From Erysipelotrichaceae bacterium (GTDB lineage Bacteria > Bacillota_I > Bacilli_A > Erysipelotrichales > Erysipelotrichaceae): DNA of 64,000 nucleotides. Made by a program: the position numbers and the translations under genes. The stretch lies in assembly GCA_030694975.1 (NCBI GenBank), contig JAUYTU010000017.1, positions 62,001 through 126,000 of the forward strand, written 5' to 3'. Positions 6,830 to 14,567 of the stretch are shown one piece after another. How positions within the stretch are numbered: position 1 is the stretch's first letter; the number at the start of each line of letters is the position of its first letter. Under the pieces are notes generated by a model. It ran no database searches and was not told the origin of the DNA. It saw nothing but the letters and a program-made list of their open reading frames with translations.

Positions 6830-8710
6830 ATGAAGAAACTATTTTTGCTTCTTTTTATATCGATTTTCTTATTATTCAGCTCAGCCCTATCTGTAAATGC
6901 CTATGATCGATTCACCAACCACAATATTGAAATGGTCGTTGAAGAAGACGGTCTCTATAAAATGACTCACGTCATCGACGTTTTCTTTGATACGCCTTCC
7001 CAAGGCATTTACGCGTTAATCCCACAAGTTTATAACATGGAATTCACCTTGGATGATGGTACAGTTGTTAATCGTACGTATCGTTTTCCTGTATCGGATA
7101 TCAATGTCTTAAATGAAGACACTTTAATCGAGAGCACATATGAAGGTGTGAGTATTCGTATTGGTACAGAAGGACAGTATTTTACCGGAGCTAAGCGCTT
7201 CACTTATTCCTATACCATAAAAACACGGGACTTAGGACTTGATGGTAAGCAATTGTTTTACTTTAACCTAATCGGAGATGGTTGGGAACTTCCGATGGAA
7301 CGAGTCGAATTTAAAATTCTATTCCCAAAAGATGTAAGTTCTTATACCAAAGAGTTCTACTCCGGCCCATATGGTTCAGACGTTAGTGATGGCGTTGAAT
7401 ATACGGTTGAAGGAAACATGATTTTTGGTACTGTGGCTAACGGACTAAGACAACGGGAAGTTTTATCTATTTGGATGCCCGTTTCCGACGATTTTTTCAG
7501 TTTCGTAAAACCCTTCGACTTTACGATTTTATCCAGTCTCTATGCATTAATATTTACAATCATTGTTGCTCTTCTGTATATGCGATTCGGCAAAGACGAT
7601 TTACTTGTTGAAACAGTCGAATTCAATCCTCCGGCTGGATATTCCAGTGCACAAGTCGGATATATCTTTGATGGTGCCGTCGATAATAAAGACGTCATTT
7701 CTCTGCTAATTGAATGGGCAGCCCAAGGTTATCTCACCATCGAGGAACTCGAAGGTAAGAACATACAGCTCAATAAAATTGGTGACATTGATCCAAGGGC
7801 AATCGCGGCTGAGAAATCAATGTTTAACGATCTATTTCGCGACAGGGATACCGTCACAACCAAGGAATTAGAAAAATCATTCTATACATCCATCAACTTT
7901 GCCAAAATGAATATCACCCGTTATTTCCTAGGAAATAAAGAGCGCAGAATTTTCTCTATAGTTGCGGATGCTTTACAAATTCTGTTAGGTATATTAATCA
8001 TCACTGTTCCGGCCTTTCATCTAAGTGCCGTTATTTACAATCAAGTATTCTATGCTGTTGAAGCCATTGGCCTGGGTGTTATTGCAAGTATACTAGCCAT
8101 CCCACCTGTCGTGATATTCACGATATTGATGCGCAAAAAGCAAACGATGAAGAAAGTTGCAATCAGCGCACTTTCAACCGTCGGAATCGCACTTACCGCA
8201 TTGTTTATTTTCGTTCAATTTACCGCAAATGCTGCTTATAAAGGGAGCATCCTGATGTTTGCTTTGGTCATTGCGACTTACTTGATTTCTTTATATTTCA
8301 TTACGCTTATGGACAAGCGAACCGATAAAGGACTCGAACTTTATGGAAAAGTTCTTGGATTAAAGAACTTCATTGAACTTGCTGAGAAAAGTAAGTTGGA
8401 AATGCTCGTTCACGATGATCCTGATTATTTCTATAGGATATTACCTTATGCCTATGTTTTAAATGTCACAGACACCTGGTCAAAGAAATTTGAGAGCATA
8501 GCCATTGAACCACCTCAATGGTACGTTGGTGCCGGACCATTCAATCATTTCTTCTTTGTGCGAAGCCTCAACTCCTCGATGCACCGAATGACCTCAGCCA
8601 TGACATCCTTACCACCCGCAAAAGCAGGTCGTGGTGGCGGTGGATTTGGCAGTGGCGGTGGCGGATTCGGTGGTGGTGGATTTGGCGGTGGCGGTGGTGG
8701 ACGCTGGTAG
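6830..8710 (+). CDS. DUF2207 membrane protein with Gly-rich tail
   Basis: Predicted membrane protein of the DUF2207 (YciQ-like) family, function unknown. It has a signal peptide (MKKLFLLLFISIFLLFSSAL, cleavage near SVNA-YD). A beta-rich extracellular domain (about residues 25-225) is followed by a transmembrane helix near 230-250, a cytoplasmic part (about 255-375) and a cluster of hydrophobic helices at about 380-500. The C-terminus (about 600-626) is made of GGGGFGSGGGGFGG-type repeats ending in RW, a feature common in this family. It is the second gene of the lemA unit and ends with a strong terminator. The 626-residue length is normal. Confidence 0.9.
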   Translation: MKKLFLLLFISIFLLFSSALSVNAYDRFTNHNIEMVVEEDGLYKMTHVIDVFFDTPSQGIYALIPQVYNMEFTLDDGTVVNRTYRFPVSDINVLNEDTLIESTYEGVSIRIGTEGQYFTGAKRFTYSYTIKTRDLGLDGKQLFYFNLIGDGWELPMERVEFKILFPKDVSSYTKEFYSGPYGSDVSDGVEYTVEGNMIFGTVANGLRQREVLSIWMPVSDDFFSFVKPFDFTILSSLYALIFTIIVALLYMRFGKDDLLVETVEFNPPAGYSSAQVGYIFDGAVDNKDVISLLIEWAAQGYLTIEELEGKNIQLNKIGDIDPRAIAAEKSMFNDLFRDRDTVTTKELEKSFYTSINFAKMNITRYFLGNKERRIFSIVADALQILLGILIITVPAFHLSAVIYNQVFYAVEAIGLGVIASILAIPPVVIFTILMRKKQTMKKVAISALSTVGIALTALFIFVQFTANAAYKGSILMFALVIATYLISLYFITLMDKRTDKGLELYGKVLGLKNFIELAEKSKLEMLVHDDPDYFYRILPYAYVLNVTDTWSKKFESIAIEPPQWYVGAGPFNHFFFVRSLNSSMHRMTSAMTSLPPAKAGRGGGGFGSGGGGFGGGGFGGGGGGRW

Positions 8711-8719
8711 TAAACACAA

Positions 8720-8752
8720 ACTCCTTGGATTTGATTCCAAGGAGTTTTTTTT
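8720..8752 (+). terminator. Terminator of the lemA-DUF2207 unit
   Basis: 10-bp perfect stem ACTCCTTGGA (8720-8729) / TCCAAGGAGT (8736-8745), 6-base loop, then eight U. Confidence 0.9.
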
Positions 8753-9740
8753 ATTTGAAATGTTGGATTATATATTGCGCTATCTTGATCATTCCGATGT
8801 TGCCGGGATGAAGAAAATCTGAACTCATATCTCCAATCGAACACGCTTCTAACGGGTCTAAATAAGTAATGTTTATTGAGTTAAGATTCTCTACTATTTC
8901 TTTAAGTATTCTGCGATATGTCTGTGGATCACTGACCATCACATCCCTTAGACCAATCACACCGTGATCACCATAGAAAGGCAGTACACCTAAGCATAGG
9001 ATCTTCGCTTTGGGCTGATGCTTCTTCAACTCCGTAATCATATATTCGACTCTTTCTTCAAACTGATCAGCACTAAACCCCATCATCAACATATTAACCG
9101 ACAGTTCAAGTAAGATAATGTCATATTTCCCGCTGGTTTTAAGAAAGTCCGTGACCTCAGGTTCGCACTTGGCATTACCGGCCAAACCAAAATTTACTAA
9201 ATCCGCACCCATTTCTCTGGCTACAATGTTGGTGTATGTAAGATCGACCGCAGTTGGCGAGTATCCTTGGGTGATACTGGTACCATAAGCCATCATTTTA
9301 AGAATAGGAACTTCAGACTTTGTAGGCAAACGATAGTCCCCCGAGATCGCCTTAATGAGTACGTTTTCAGATGATATCATTATCCGCACAACCGAACTAG
9401 AGAAATCGAGTGGTCGTTCCAACGATTTAGGTAAGGGATTATCATTGACCTTCAACACCTGAATCGGGATCGTTACTTCCTTGGTAAAGAGAAATTCCTC
9501 TGGATAGGCATAATCACCATAATACACCATGACTTTGGACATATGGCGATGACCCAGGGATTCTAATGTTATGAAGCAATCACTCAACGGTACAAGTCGG
9601 ATCTCCGTACAATTAAGCTGATAAGCGGTTGTATGTCCGATGGCTTCATTGACATGTTGAGGATATCTTGAAAATATCTTTCTGCCACGCACATCCACTA
9701 GTTCGACGATGCCGTGCAAATCCAGTCCCAAATATTCCAT
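8751..9740 (-). CDS. SGNH/GDSL-type esterase
   Basis: Predicted cytoplasmic SGNH-fold hydrolase, probably an acyl or acetyl esterase on a sugar or small molecule. The N-terminal ~145 residues look like the beta-sandwich accessory domain found in SsfX3-like esterases. The hydrolase domain follows, with the nucleophile block AYGTSITQG (Ser155), NFGLAGNAKCEP, ELSVNM (oxyanion Asn) and the dyad DFLHPGN (Asp308, His311). There is no signal peptide. I placed the start at 9740 (MEYLGLDLHG) because AAGGGAGG lies just upstream; a frame extension to 9776 would put that site inside the gene. It lies downstream of smpB after a terminator. The substrate is unknown. Confidence 0.82.
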   Translation of the reverse strand: MEYLGLDLHGIVELVDVRGRKIFSRYPQHVNEAIGHTTAYQLNCTEIRLVPLSDCFITLESLGHRHMSKVMVYYGDYAYPEEFLFTKEVTIPIQVLKVNDNPLPKSLERPLDFSSSVVRIMISSENVLIKAISGDYRLPTKSEVPILKMMAYGTSITQGYSPTAVDLTYTNIVAREMGADLVNFGLAGNAKCEPEVTDFLKTSGKYDIILLELSVNMLMMGFSADQFEERVEYMITELKKHQPKAKILCLGVLPFYGDHGVIGLRDVMVSDPQTYRRILKEIVENLNSINITYLDPLEACSIGDMSSDFLHPGNIGMIKIAQYIIQHFK

Positions 9741-9787
9741 TTCGAAACCTCCCTTGACTACTCTTCTATTGTACACAAAAAAACATG

Positions 9788-9815
9788 AAAAAAGCAGAAT
9801 GATTTCACTCTGCTT
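9788..9815 (-). terminator. Terminator of the rnr-smpB unit
   Basis: Stem AGCAGA / TCTGCT (9793-9798 with 9809-9814) followed by six U on the minus strand; it touches the smpB stop codon. Confidence 0.75.
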
Positions 9816-10263
9816 AACGAACTTTCATAGCTTTGGCTATTTCGCGTTTGGCATCACGCTCTTTATCAGACTCACGCTTATCGTGCAAGTCCTTACCCAC
9901 AGCCAAACCGATCTCTAATTTAGCTCGTCCCTCTTTTAAATACATGGACAATGGAATGACCGTATACCCTTTAAGTCGGACCTTTTTTTCCAACTTCAAA
10001 ATTTCATGACGATGCATAAGCAGCTTACGCTCCCTTGTTTCCTCATGATTGTTGCGATTGCCGAATTCATATTGGGCGATATACATATCACGGATATACG
10101 CCTCATGATTAACAAAATGAATATAAGCATCCTTAAACTGAACCGAGCCGCGACGGATTGATTTGATTTCAGTACCCACCAAAACCATTCCAGCCTCAAA
10201 CTTCTCTTCCACAAAATATTCATGGTACGCGCGACGGTTTACGGACACGACTTTTACACTCAC
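9814..10263 (-). CDS. smpB: SsrA-binding protein SmpB
   Basis: Binds the tRNA-like domain of tmRNA and delivers it to stalled ribosomes. The small OB-fold protein has the family blocks RRAYHEYFVEEKFEAG, VLVGTEIKSIRRG and AYIRDMYIAQYEFGN, plus a basic tail (DKRESDKERDAKREIAK). The start is taken as the GTG at 10263, since AGGGAGGG lies 7-14 bases before it; the frame is open to a GTG at 10281, which would place that site within the gene. The resulting 149 residues are normal. It lies 31 bases after rnr and is presumably cotranscribed with it, a common trans-translation pairing. Confidence 0.96.
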   Translation of the reverse strand: MSVKVVSVNRRAYHEYFVEEKFEAGMVLVGTEIKSIRRGSVQFKDAYIHFVNHEAYIRDMYIAQYEFGNRNNHEETRERKLLMHRHEILKLEKKVRLKGYTVIPLSMYLKEGRAKLEIGLAVGKDLHDKRESDKERDAKREIAKAMKVR

Positions 10264-10294
10264 AGAAATCCCTCCCTGCACGTTTTAGTATACA

Positions 10295-12397
10295 CTATTT
10301 ACGCGGTTTTCGCGCCGGCAGATAGGTAAAATCTACCGTTCTTTGTGCCTTATTGGCACTCTTCACTTTAATACGGACTTTTTGTCCCAAACGGAACTCC
10401 CTGCGCGTATTCTTACCGGTCAAACGCATAGAAGCAACGTCAAACTCATAATAATCATCTTCAAGCGATTGAATATGAACCAACCCCTCGATGGTGTTTT
10501 CAAGTTCCACAAAGAAGCCAAACTTGGTCACACCGCTGATTACGCCATCCGCAATCATGCCGATATGCTCTTCCATATACTCGGCTTTCTTCATATTCTC
10601 AATTTCACGCTCCGCATCAACCGCATTACGCTCCTTGACACTTGACTGATCCGCAATCTGTTTCAAACGCTCTTCATCCGCCGCCATCTTCACGACATCC
10701 GGAGCATTAAACACATATTTGCGTAACATACGATGCACAACCAAATCCGGATAACGGCGAATCGGCGAGGTAAAGTGCGTGTAGTCTTCAAGACCTAAAC
10801 CAAAATGACCGATGGGCGATGGATCATACTTCGCCTTTTGCATACTTCGCAACATCATCCGAGAAACCACCGGAAATTCATCATTTCCTTCAAAATGCTC
10901 GAGTATCTTACGTAGCGCGAGTGGCTTGACCGCATCCATCGATCCCTTCATCTTATAACCTAATAAACCAACGATTTTCGCATAGGCTTGCATTTTCTTC
11001 TTACTTGGAACCTCATGGATGCGATACAGCGATGGAATTTGACTCCACTTGGTATGCTTTGCCACAATCTCATTGGCACAAACCATGAAATCCTCAATCA
11101 ACTTCTCAGCTTCATCTCGTTCTCTTTTTAATATCTGCGAAATGTGTCCTAGTTCATCAACTAAAATCTTGGCTTCTTCCATTTCAAAATCAATAGCGCC
11201 AAGACCTTCTCTGCGCGTTCGAATGCGTGAAGCACAATCAACCATCTGCTCAACCATTTCGATTAAAGCAGGATATTGCTTCTTTGTTTCCTCATCTCCA
11301 TCAATCATCTTATTCACACTGGTATACGTCATCCGGTAGTCTGACTCAATGACGGAGGCGGTCAGTTGATAGTCACTGACCTCACCATTGATTTCAACGT
11401 CCATGATACAGCTTAACGCATATCGTTTCTCATTCGGATTCAATGAACAAATCCCATTAGAAAGGATATGGGGCAACATTGGAACCACTCGATCCACAAC
11501 ATACACTGATGTTCCACGTTCAAATGCTTCATGGTCTAACGGAGAGTTTTCCTTCACATAATAAGATACATCGGCGATATGGACTCCCAGACGGTATTTG
11601 TCACCAACTTTTTCAATCGTAATCGCATCATCTAAATCCTTGGCATCCGCACCATCGATCGTGATTGTGAGCTTGTTAGTCAAATCCAAACGACCTTCCT
11701 CAACAATAACCTCTTTACTAATTGAATTTGCCATATCCAACGCTTCCTGAGGAAACTTCGGAAAGATGTTATACTCCATTAACACAGCCAAAATATCGAC
11801 ACCCGGATCATTAACATGACCCAATATCTCAATTCCTTCGACCATCATTGGTCGTTCATATTTTAAGATCTTTGCCAAAACCACATGTCCTTCGACAAGT
11901 TTCAGTTTTGGTGAGTGTGCAAACCGAACAAACCCCAGCCGTACATCCTGTGCGACGAAGGTCAGTTTATTCTTAATGAAACGAATCGTACCTAGAATCT
12001 GCGAAGTGTTTCGTTTAAGGATTCGAATGATCTCACCATCAGAAGTTCCGTTTTCTCGTTGATAAACGCGCACAACGACTTCATCGCCGCTCATCGCCGT
12101 TTCAATTCCATCCATCGGAATATAGACGTCATCGCCTGCTTCTACTGATACAAAGCCAAAACCTTTGGGATTGATGGAAAGGGTTCCCTTCTTCACTCCC
12201 GCATCCTCAGCCAGTAAGTAACGTTCTTTTTTCGAACGTAACAAAAGGACATCATCCTCAAGTTTGTTCAACGTCTGTTGTAATTCATTAAACTTTTCTT
12301 CCTCGGTCATGCCGAGATACTCAGCCCATTCGGTCACTGTCATTGGTGAAACAACACGTGTTTCGAGTAGGTCAATTATTTTTAAGCGCAAATCCAT
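10295..12397 (-). CDS. rnr: Ribonuclease R
   Basis: 3'-5' exoribonuclease of the RNB family that degrades structured RNA and works with trans-translation. Domain order is an N-terminal winged-helix part, cold-shock domains (about 70-210), the RNB catalytic domain with TIDGADAKDLDDAITIE (four Asp for metal binding), DFMVCANEIVAKH, and GLGLEDYTHFTSPIRRYPDL, and a C-terminal S1 domain (GVISGVTKFGFFVELEN). It ends in a basic tail. I chose the ATG at 12397 because AGGGGGTG sits 8 bases upstream; an in-frame GTG at 12406 overlaps that site. This gives 700 residues. It lies between secG and smpB. Confidence 0.96.
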   Translation of the reverse strand: MDLRLKIIDLLETRVVSPMTVTEWAEYLGMTEEEKFNELQQTLNKLEDDVLLLRSKKERYLLAEDAGVKKGTLSINPKGFGFVSVEAGDDVYIPMDGIETAMSGDEVVVRVYQRENGTSDGEIIRILKRNTSQILGTIRFIKNKLTFVAQDVRLGFVRFAHSPKLKLVEGHVVLAKILKYERPMMVEGIEILGHVNDPGVDILAVLMEYNIFPKFPQEALDMANSISKEVIVEEGRLDLTNKLTITIDGADAKDLDDAITIEKVGDKYRLGVHIADVSYYVKENSPLDHEAFERGTSVYVVDRVVPMLPHILSNGICSLNPNEKRYALSCIMDVEINGEVSDYQLTASVIESDYRMTYTSVNKMIDGDEETKKQYPALIEMVEQMVDCASRIRTRREGLGAIDFEMEEAKILVDELGHISQILKRERDEAEKLIEDFMVCANEIVAKHTKWSQIPSLYRIHEVPSKKKMQAYAKIVGLLGYKMKGSMDAVKPLALRKILEHFEGNDEFPVVSRMMLRSMQKAKYDPSPIGHFGLGLEDYTHFTSPIRRYPDLVVHRMLRKYVFNAPDVVKMAADEERLKQIADQSSVKERNAVDAEREIENMKKAEYMEEHIGMIADGVISGVTKFGFFVELENTIEGLVHIQSLEDDYYEFDVASMRLTGKNTRREFRLGQKVRIKVKSANKAQRTVDFTYLPARKPRK

Positions 12398-12416
12398 TGA
12401 TTGCACCCCCTGTCTA

Positions 12417-12439
12417 TAAAAAAAAGGCCATGCGGCCTA
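12417..12439 (-). terminator. Terminator or attenuator between secG and rnr
   Basis: Stem AGGCC / GGCCT with an ATGC loop, followed by eight U on the minus strand. It overlaps the secG stop codon and precedes the rnr ribosome-binding site without an obvious new promoter, so partial read-through is likely. Confidence 0.65.
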
Positions 12440-12658
12440 AAAGATTCTTACTAAGATAACTAGTACAAAGAAGGATATACCCACGACCATTGTTATATTA
12501 GAGATGACCTTTTCCGGTCCACGCTCTTTAACATTGGCAAATAAGTTAAGTCCGCCGCTACCCGTAAAGGCACTGCTGATTCCTTCGGATTTTCCGCTTT
12601 GCAGAAGTGATAGAAGTATTAATAGTACGGCCACTATCATTAAGAGAATATCAAGCAT
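12437..12658 (-). CDS. secG: Preprotein translocase subunit SecG
   Basis: Small SecYEG accessory subunit in the cytoplasmic membrane. It has 73 residues with two hydrophobic helices (1-20 and about 50-72) separated by a short polar stretch, SGKSEGISSAFTGSGG, containing the family pattern LLQSGKSEG...F.G..... A good AGGAGG-type site precedes the ATG. The order secG-rnr-smpB is the conserved Gram-positive arrangement. A complete insertion sequence sits directly upstream but spares the promoter. Confidence 0.93.
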   Translation of the reverse strand: MLDILLMIVAVLLILLSLLQSGKSEGISSAFTGSGGLNLFANVKERGPEKVISNITMVVGISFFVLVILVRIF

Positions 12659-12686
12659 TGGAATCCTCCTTTCTTAATGCCATATT

Positions 12687-12715
12687 ATCATAACAGATGC
12701 GAAAGTAAAATACAA
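12687..12715 (-). promoter_or_regulatory. secG promoter
   Basis: TTGTAT (12710-12715), 17-bp spacer, TATGAT (12687-12692) on the minus strand. The outer edge of the insertion-sequence target duplication is only 5 bases beyond the -35 box. Confidence 0.65.
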
Positions 12716-12719
12716 TAAC

Positions 12720-12745
12720 CAACCTTTTATAAGGTGTGTTATGTG
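12720..12745. repeat. Left 26-bp target-site duplication of the IS
   Basis: 26 bases, beginning CAACCTTTTATAAGG and ending GTGTTATGTG, identical to 13785-13810. The copy abuts the IS end exactly. Confidence 0.9.
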
Positions 12746-13784
12746 TGTAGGTTTGTAAATGATGTGTTACACAATCGCAGAGAAATTAGCGAGTACCTGC
12801 AGAGGCGATAAATAGGCAAGCGGCCGCATCGGCCGATGATTCGAACGGGTTAGATGAACCTTCAATTGTAGTCTGGCATCCTTCAAGGAGTAGAAAGTTG
12901 TTTTAGCATAGAATCGACGTTGATCTTCCCGATGACTTCGCTCCACTTTCCCGTTATGTCGAGGCATGGCCGGTCGTATCGGATGATATCGAATCCGCAA
13001 ATGATGCAATGTTTCTTCAAAGAGCGTAAGGCGTTCGCTACGAAGACGATTGGTGAACTCATTACCGTTATCCGTCTGAACACATTCGATGTTGAACTTG
13101 AAGAATTCAGTACAATGAACGAGAAACTGAGTTGCGGAGTATGAACTGCGCTCATCAAAAATTTCAAGATAGCGCAGACGGGAATACTCGTCGATCGCAG
13201 TGAACTGATAGAGTTTTGTCCCTGACAATGCACCGACACAGCACTCTTTAGGGACGAATTTAACATCTATTTGGATCTTTTGACCAGGATTTTGTGCCGC
13301 TTCATAGGGTTTATTGACGCGTTTTGTCTGTTTCTTGCTTTTCGGAAACATCCCAAGCTTTCGCATCACCCGATAAAGGGAAGCGATGTTTCGCTTGTAA
13401 GCGTGTCTCTTGCGTAGAGACAGCCAGAAATCCACCAGTCCCGTTTCCGGGTTCCGTCGACGCATGTCCCGGATATGTTTGAGCTCTTCGTCGGTGTGTT
13501 GTTTTGGATGCGAGTGGGGTTGATGAGAATGGTCGGCTAACGAGTGAATGTCGCCATCATAGCATTTGACCCAGAAATAGACCATCTGACGAGTGGTTTT
13601 ATACCGGATTGCGGTCTTGGTGGCACCAACTCGATGAAAAGATTTGACTAATGAGTGACGAAAATTCATTTCTTGAGTTATACTTGACATGCAAGAGATC
13701 TCCTTTGTTAAGTGTGGTAACTCAACTATAGCAGGTCTCTTGCTTTTATTCCTACAAATGTAACACTTCAATTGTAAACCAACA
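12746..13784 (-). mobile_element. Complete insertion sequence, IS1202/IS481-like, 1039 bp
   Basis: One transposase gene bounded by imperfect terminal inverted repeats. Reading inward, the left end TGTAGGTTTGTAAATGATG and the right end (minus strand) TGTTGGTTTACAATTGAAG continue into a shared GTGTTACA; about 21 of the first 26 positions match. Both ends begin with TGT. An exact 26-bp direct repeat flanks the element. The DDE core is of the IS481/IS3 type. A target duplication of 24-29 bp is, from general knowledge, characteristic of the IS1202 group, so that is my preferred placement. It looks intact and possibly recent, because both duplicates are still identical. Confidence 0.88.
12767..13690 (-). 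CDS. DDE transposase of the insertion sequence
   Basis: 307-residue transposase. A helix-turn-helix region (about 10-75: AIRYKTTRQMVYFWVKCYDG) is followed by an RNase-H-like DDE domain. The catalytic triad is visible as IQIDVKFV (first Asp), VQTDNGNEF (second Asp) and RHNGKVERSH (Glu). The ATG at 13690 follows AAGGAGAT and lies inside the element; an upstream open extension to 13981 runs out of the IS into the neighbouring regulator gene and is not real. The stop codon lies within the left inverted repeat. No frameshift is needed for expression, unlike IS3 itself. The gene appears functional. Confidence 0.92.
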   Translation of the reverse strand: MSSITQEMNFRHSLVKSFHRVGATKTAIRYKTTRQMVYFWVKCYDGDIHSLADHSHQPHSHPKQHTDEELKHIRDMRRRNPETGLVDFWLSLRKRHAYKRNIASLYRVMRKLGMFPKSKKQTKRVNKPYEAAQNPGQKIQIDVKFVPKECCVGALSGTKLYQFTAIDEYSRLRYLEIFDERSSYSATQFLVHCTEFFKFNIECVQTDNGNEFTNRLRSERLTLFEETLHHLRIRYHPIRPAMPRHNGKVERSHREDQRRFYAKTTFYSLKDARLQLKVHLTRSNHRPMRPLAYLSPLQVLANFSAIV

Positions 13785-13810
13785 CAACCTTTTATAAGGT
13801 GTGTTATGTG
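13785..13810. repeat. Right 26-bp target-site duplication of the IS
   Basis: Exact copy of 12720-12745, abutting the right IS end. Together with 13811-13814 it forms a sequence with dif-like symmetry: an 11-base arm ending TATAA, a 6-base centre, and an arm beginning TTATGT. Confidence 0.9.
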
Positions 13811-13818
13811 AATCGACT

Positions 13819-14439
13819 TTAGCTTCTGGGTAGTCGATATAATTTCATAATTGCGATAAAAATAATCGTAGATATGACAAAATACACGGGAATAAATCCA
13901 TAGCTCCAGTAAAATATATCCCATATATCCCGTAAAACAGAGGATGCGAAGAGTGCAGTTGGAAAAAACATGAATAACCAAACATCAATCAGATAAAAAC
14001 GCTTTCTGGTCTTATGGTAAATACTTGGTTCAATGTTTTGAATCATAATTTCAAAAAAGACAATTGCGCCAACTTGAATGGACATCCCTATTATGAAACC
14101 AAACTCAATATAAAAGGATTCGGAATAAAACGATATAATCAATCCCAGAAAACTAATGAATAATGCGGCCAGGGTCATGGATTTTGAACGCTGAAGATCA
14201 TTACTTAACTTACCTTCAGTTTCAATAGCATTAGAAACCTCTGGATTTTCAAGTAATAAATGGTCCGTAGAAACTGAGAAAATCCTGCTAATAAGTATGA
14301 TTTTGTCTGTGTCCGGTGTTGACTCATTAAGTTCCCACCTCGAGACAGCCTGTCTGGAAACTTCCAGTTGAACAGCTAGTTGTTCTTGAGATAAATTGTT
14401 TGCTTTACGCAGTTGTTGAATTTTTTCGCCAATCTTCAT
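13819..14439 (-). CDS. XRE-family regulator with membrane domain
   Basis: A 206-residue protein with an N-terminal Cro/C1-type helix-turn-helix (about 1-62, LSQEQLAVQLEVSRQAVSRW). A linker is followed by four to five hydrophobic segments (about 88-200). This layout, a DNA-binding head with a polytopic tail, is common in Bacillota regulators that may sense membrane conditions; the signal is unknown. AAGGAGAA precedes the ATG. The IS target begins about 9 bases after its stop codon. No partner gene can be assigned: the next gene upstream is a DUF4143 ATPase on the same strand. Confidence 0.8.
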   Translation of the reverse strand: MKIGEKIQQLRKANNLSQEQLAVQLEVSRQAVSRWELNESTPDTDKIILISRIFSVSTDHLLLENPEVSNAIETEGKLSNDLQRSKSMTLAALFISFLGLIISFYSESFYIEFGFIIGMSIQVGAIVFFEIMIQNIEPSIYHKTRKRFYLIDVWLFMFFPTALFASSVLRDIWDIFYWSYGFIPVYFVISTIIFIAIMKLYRLPRS

Positions 14440-14567
14440 CTTATTTCTCCTTACAATGAATATTCAAATTATACTAAGTGATTCGGTTGCGTACCACCCA
14501 CTATACCTTTAAGATGCGCAACTTTGAGTTGCACTTCTAATTTAAAGAATCAGAATAGGTATTAGTT

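Noticed and set aside
8545-8844. Minus-strand proline-rich open frame
   Set aside because: It is the antisense of the glycine-repeat codons of the DUF2207 protein and runs through its terminator.
13691-13981. N-terminal extension of the transposase
   Set aside because: The frame leaves the IS at 13784 and runs into the regulator gene; a good start with AAGGAGAT exists at 13690.
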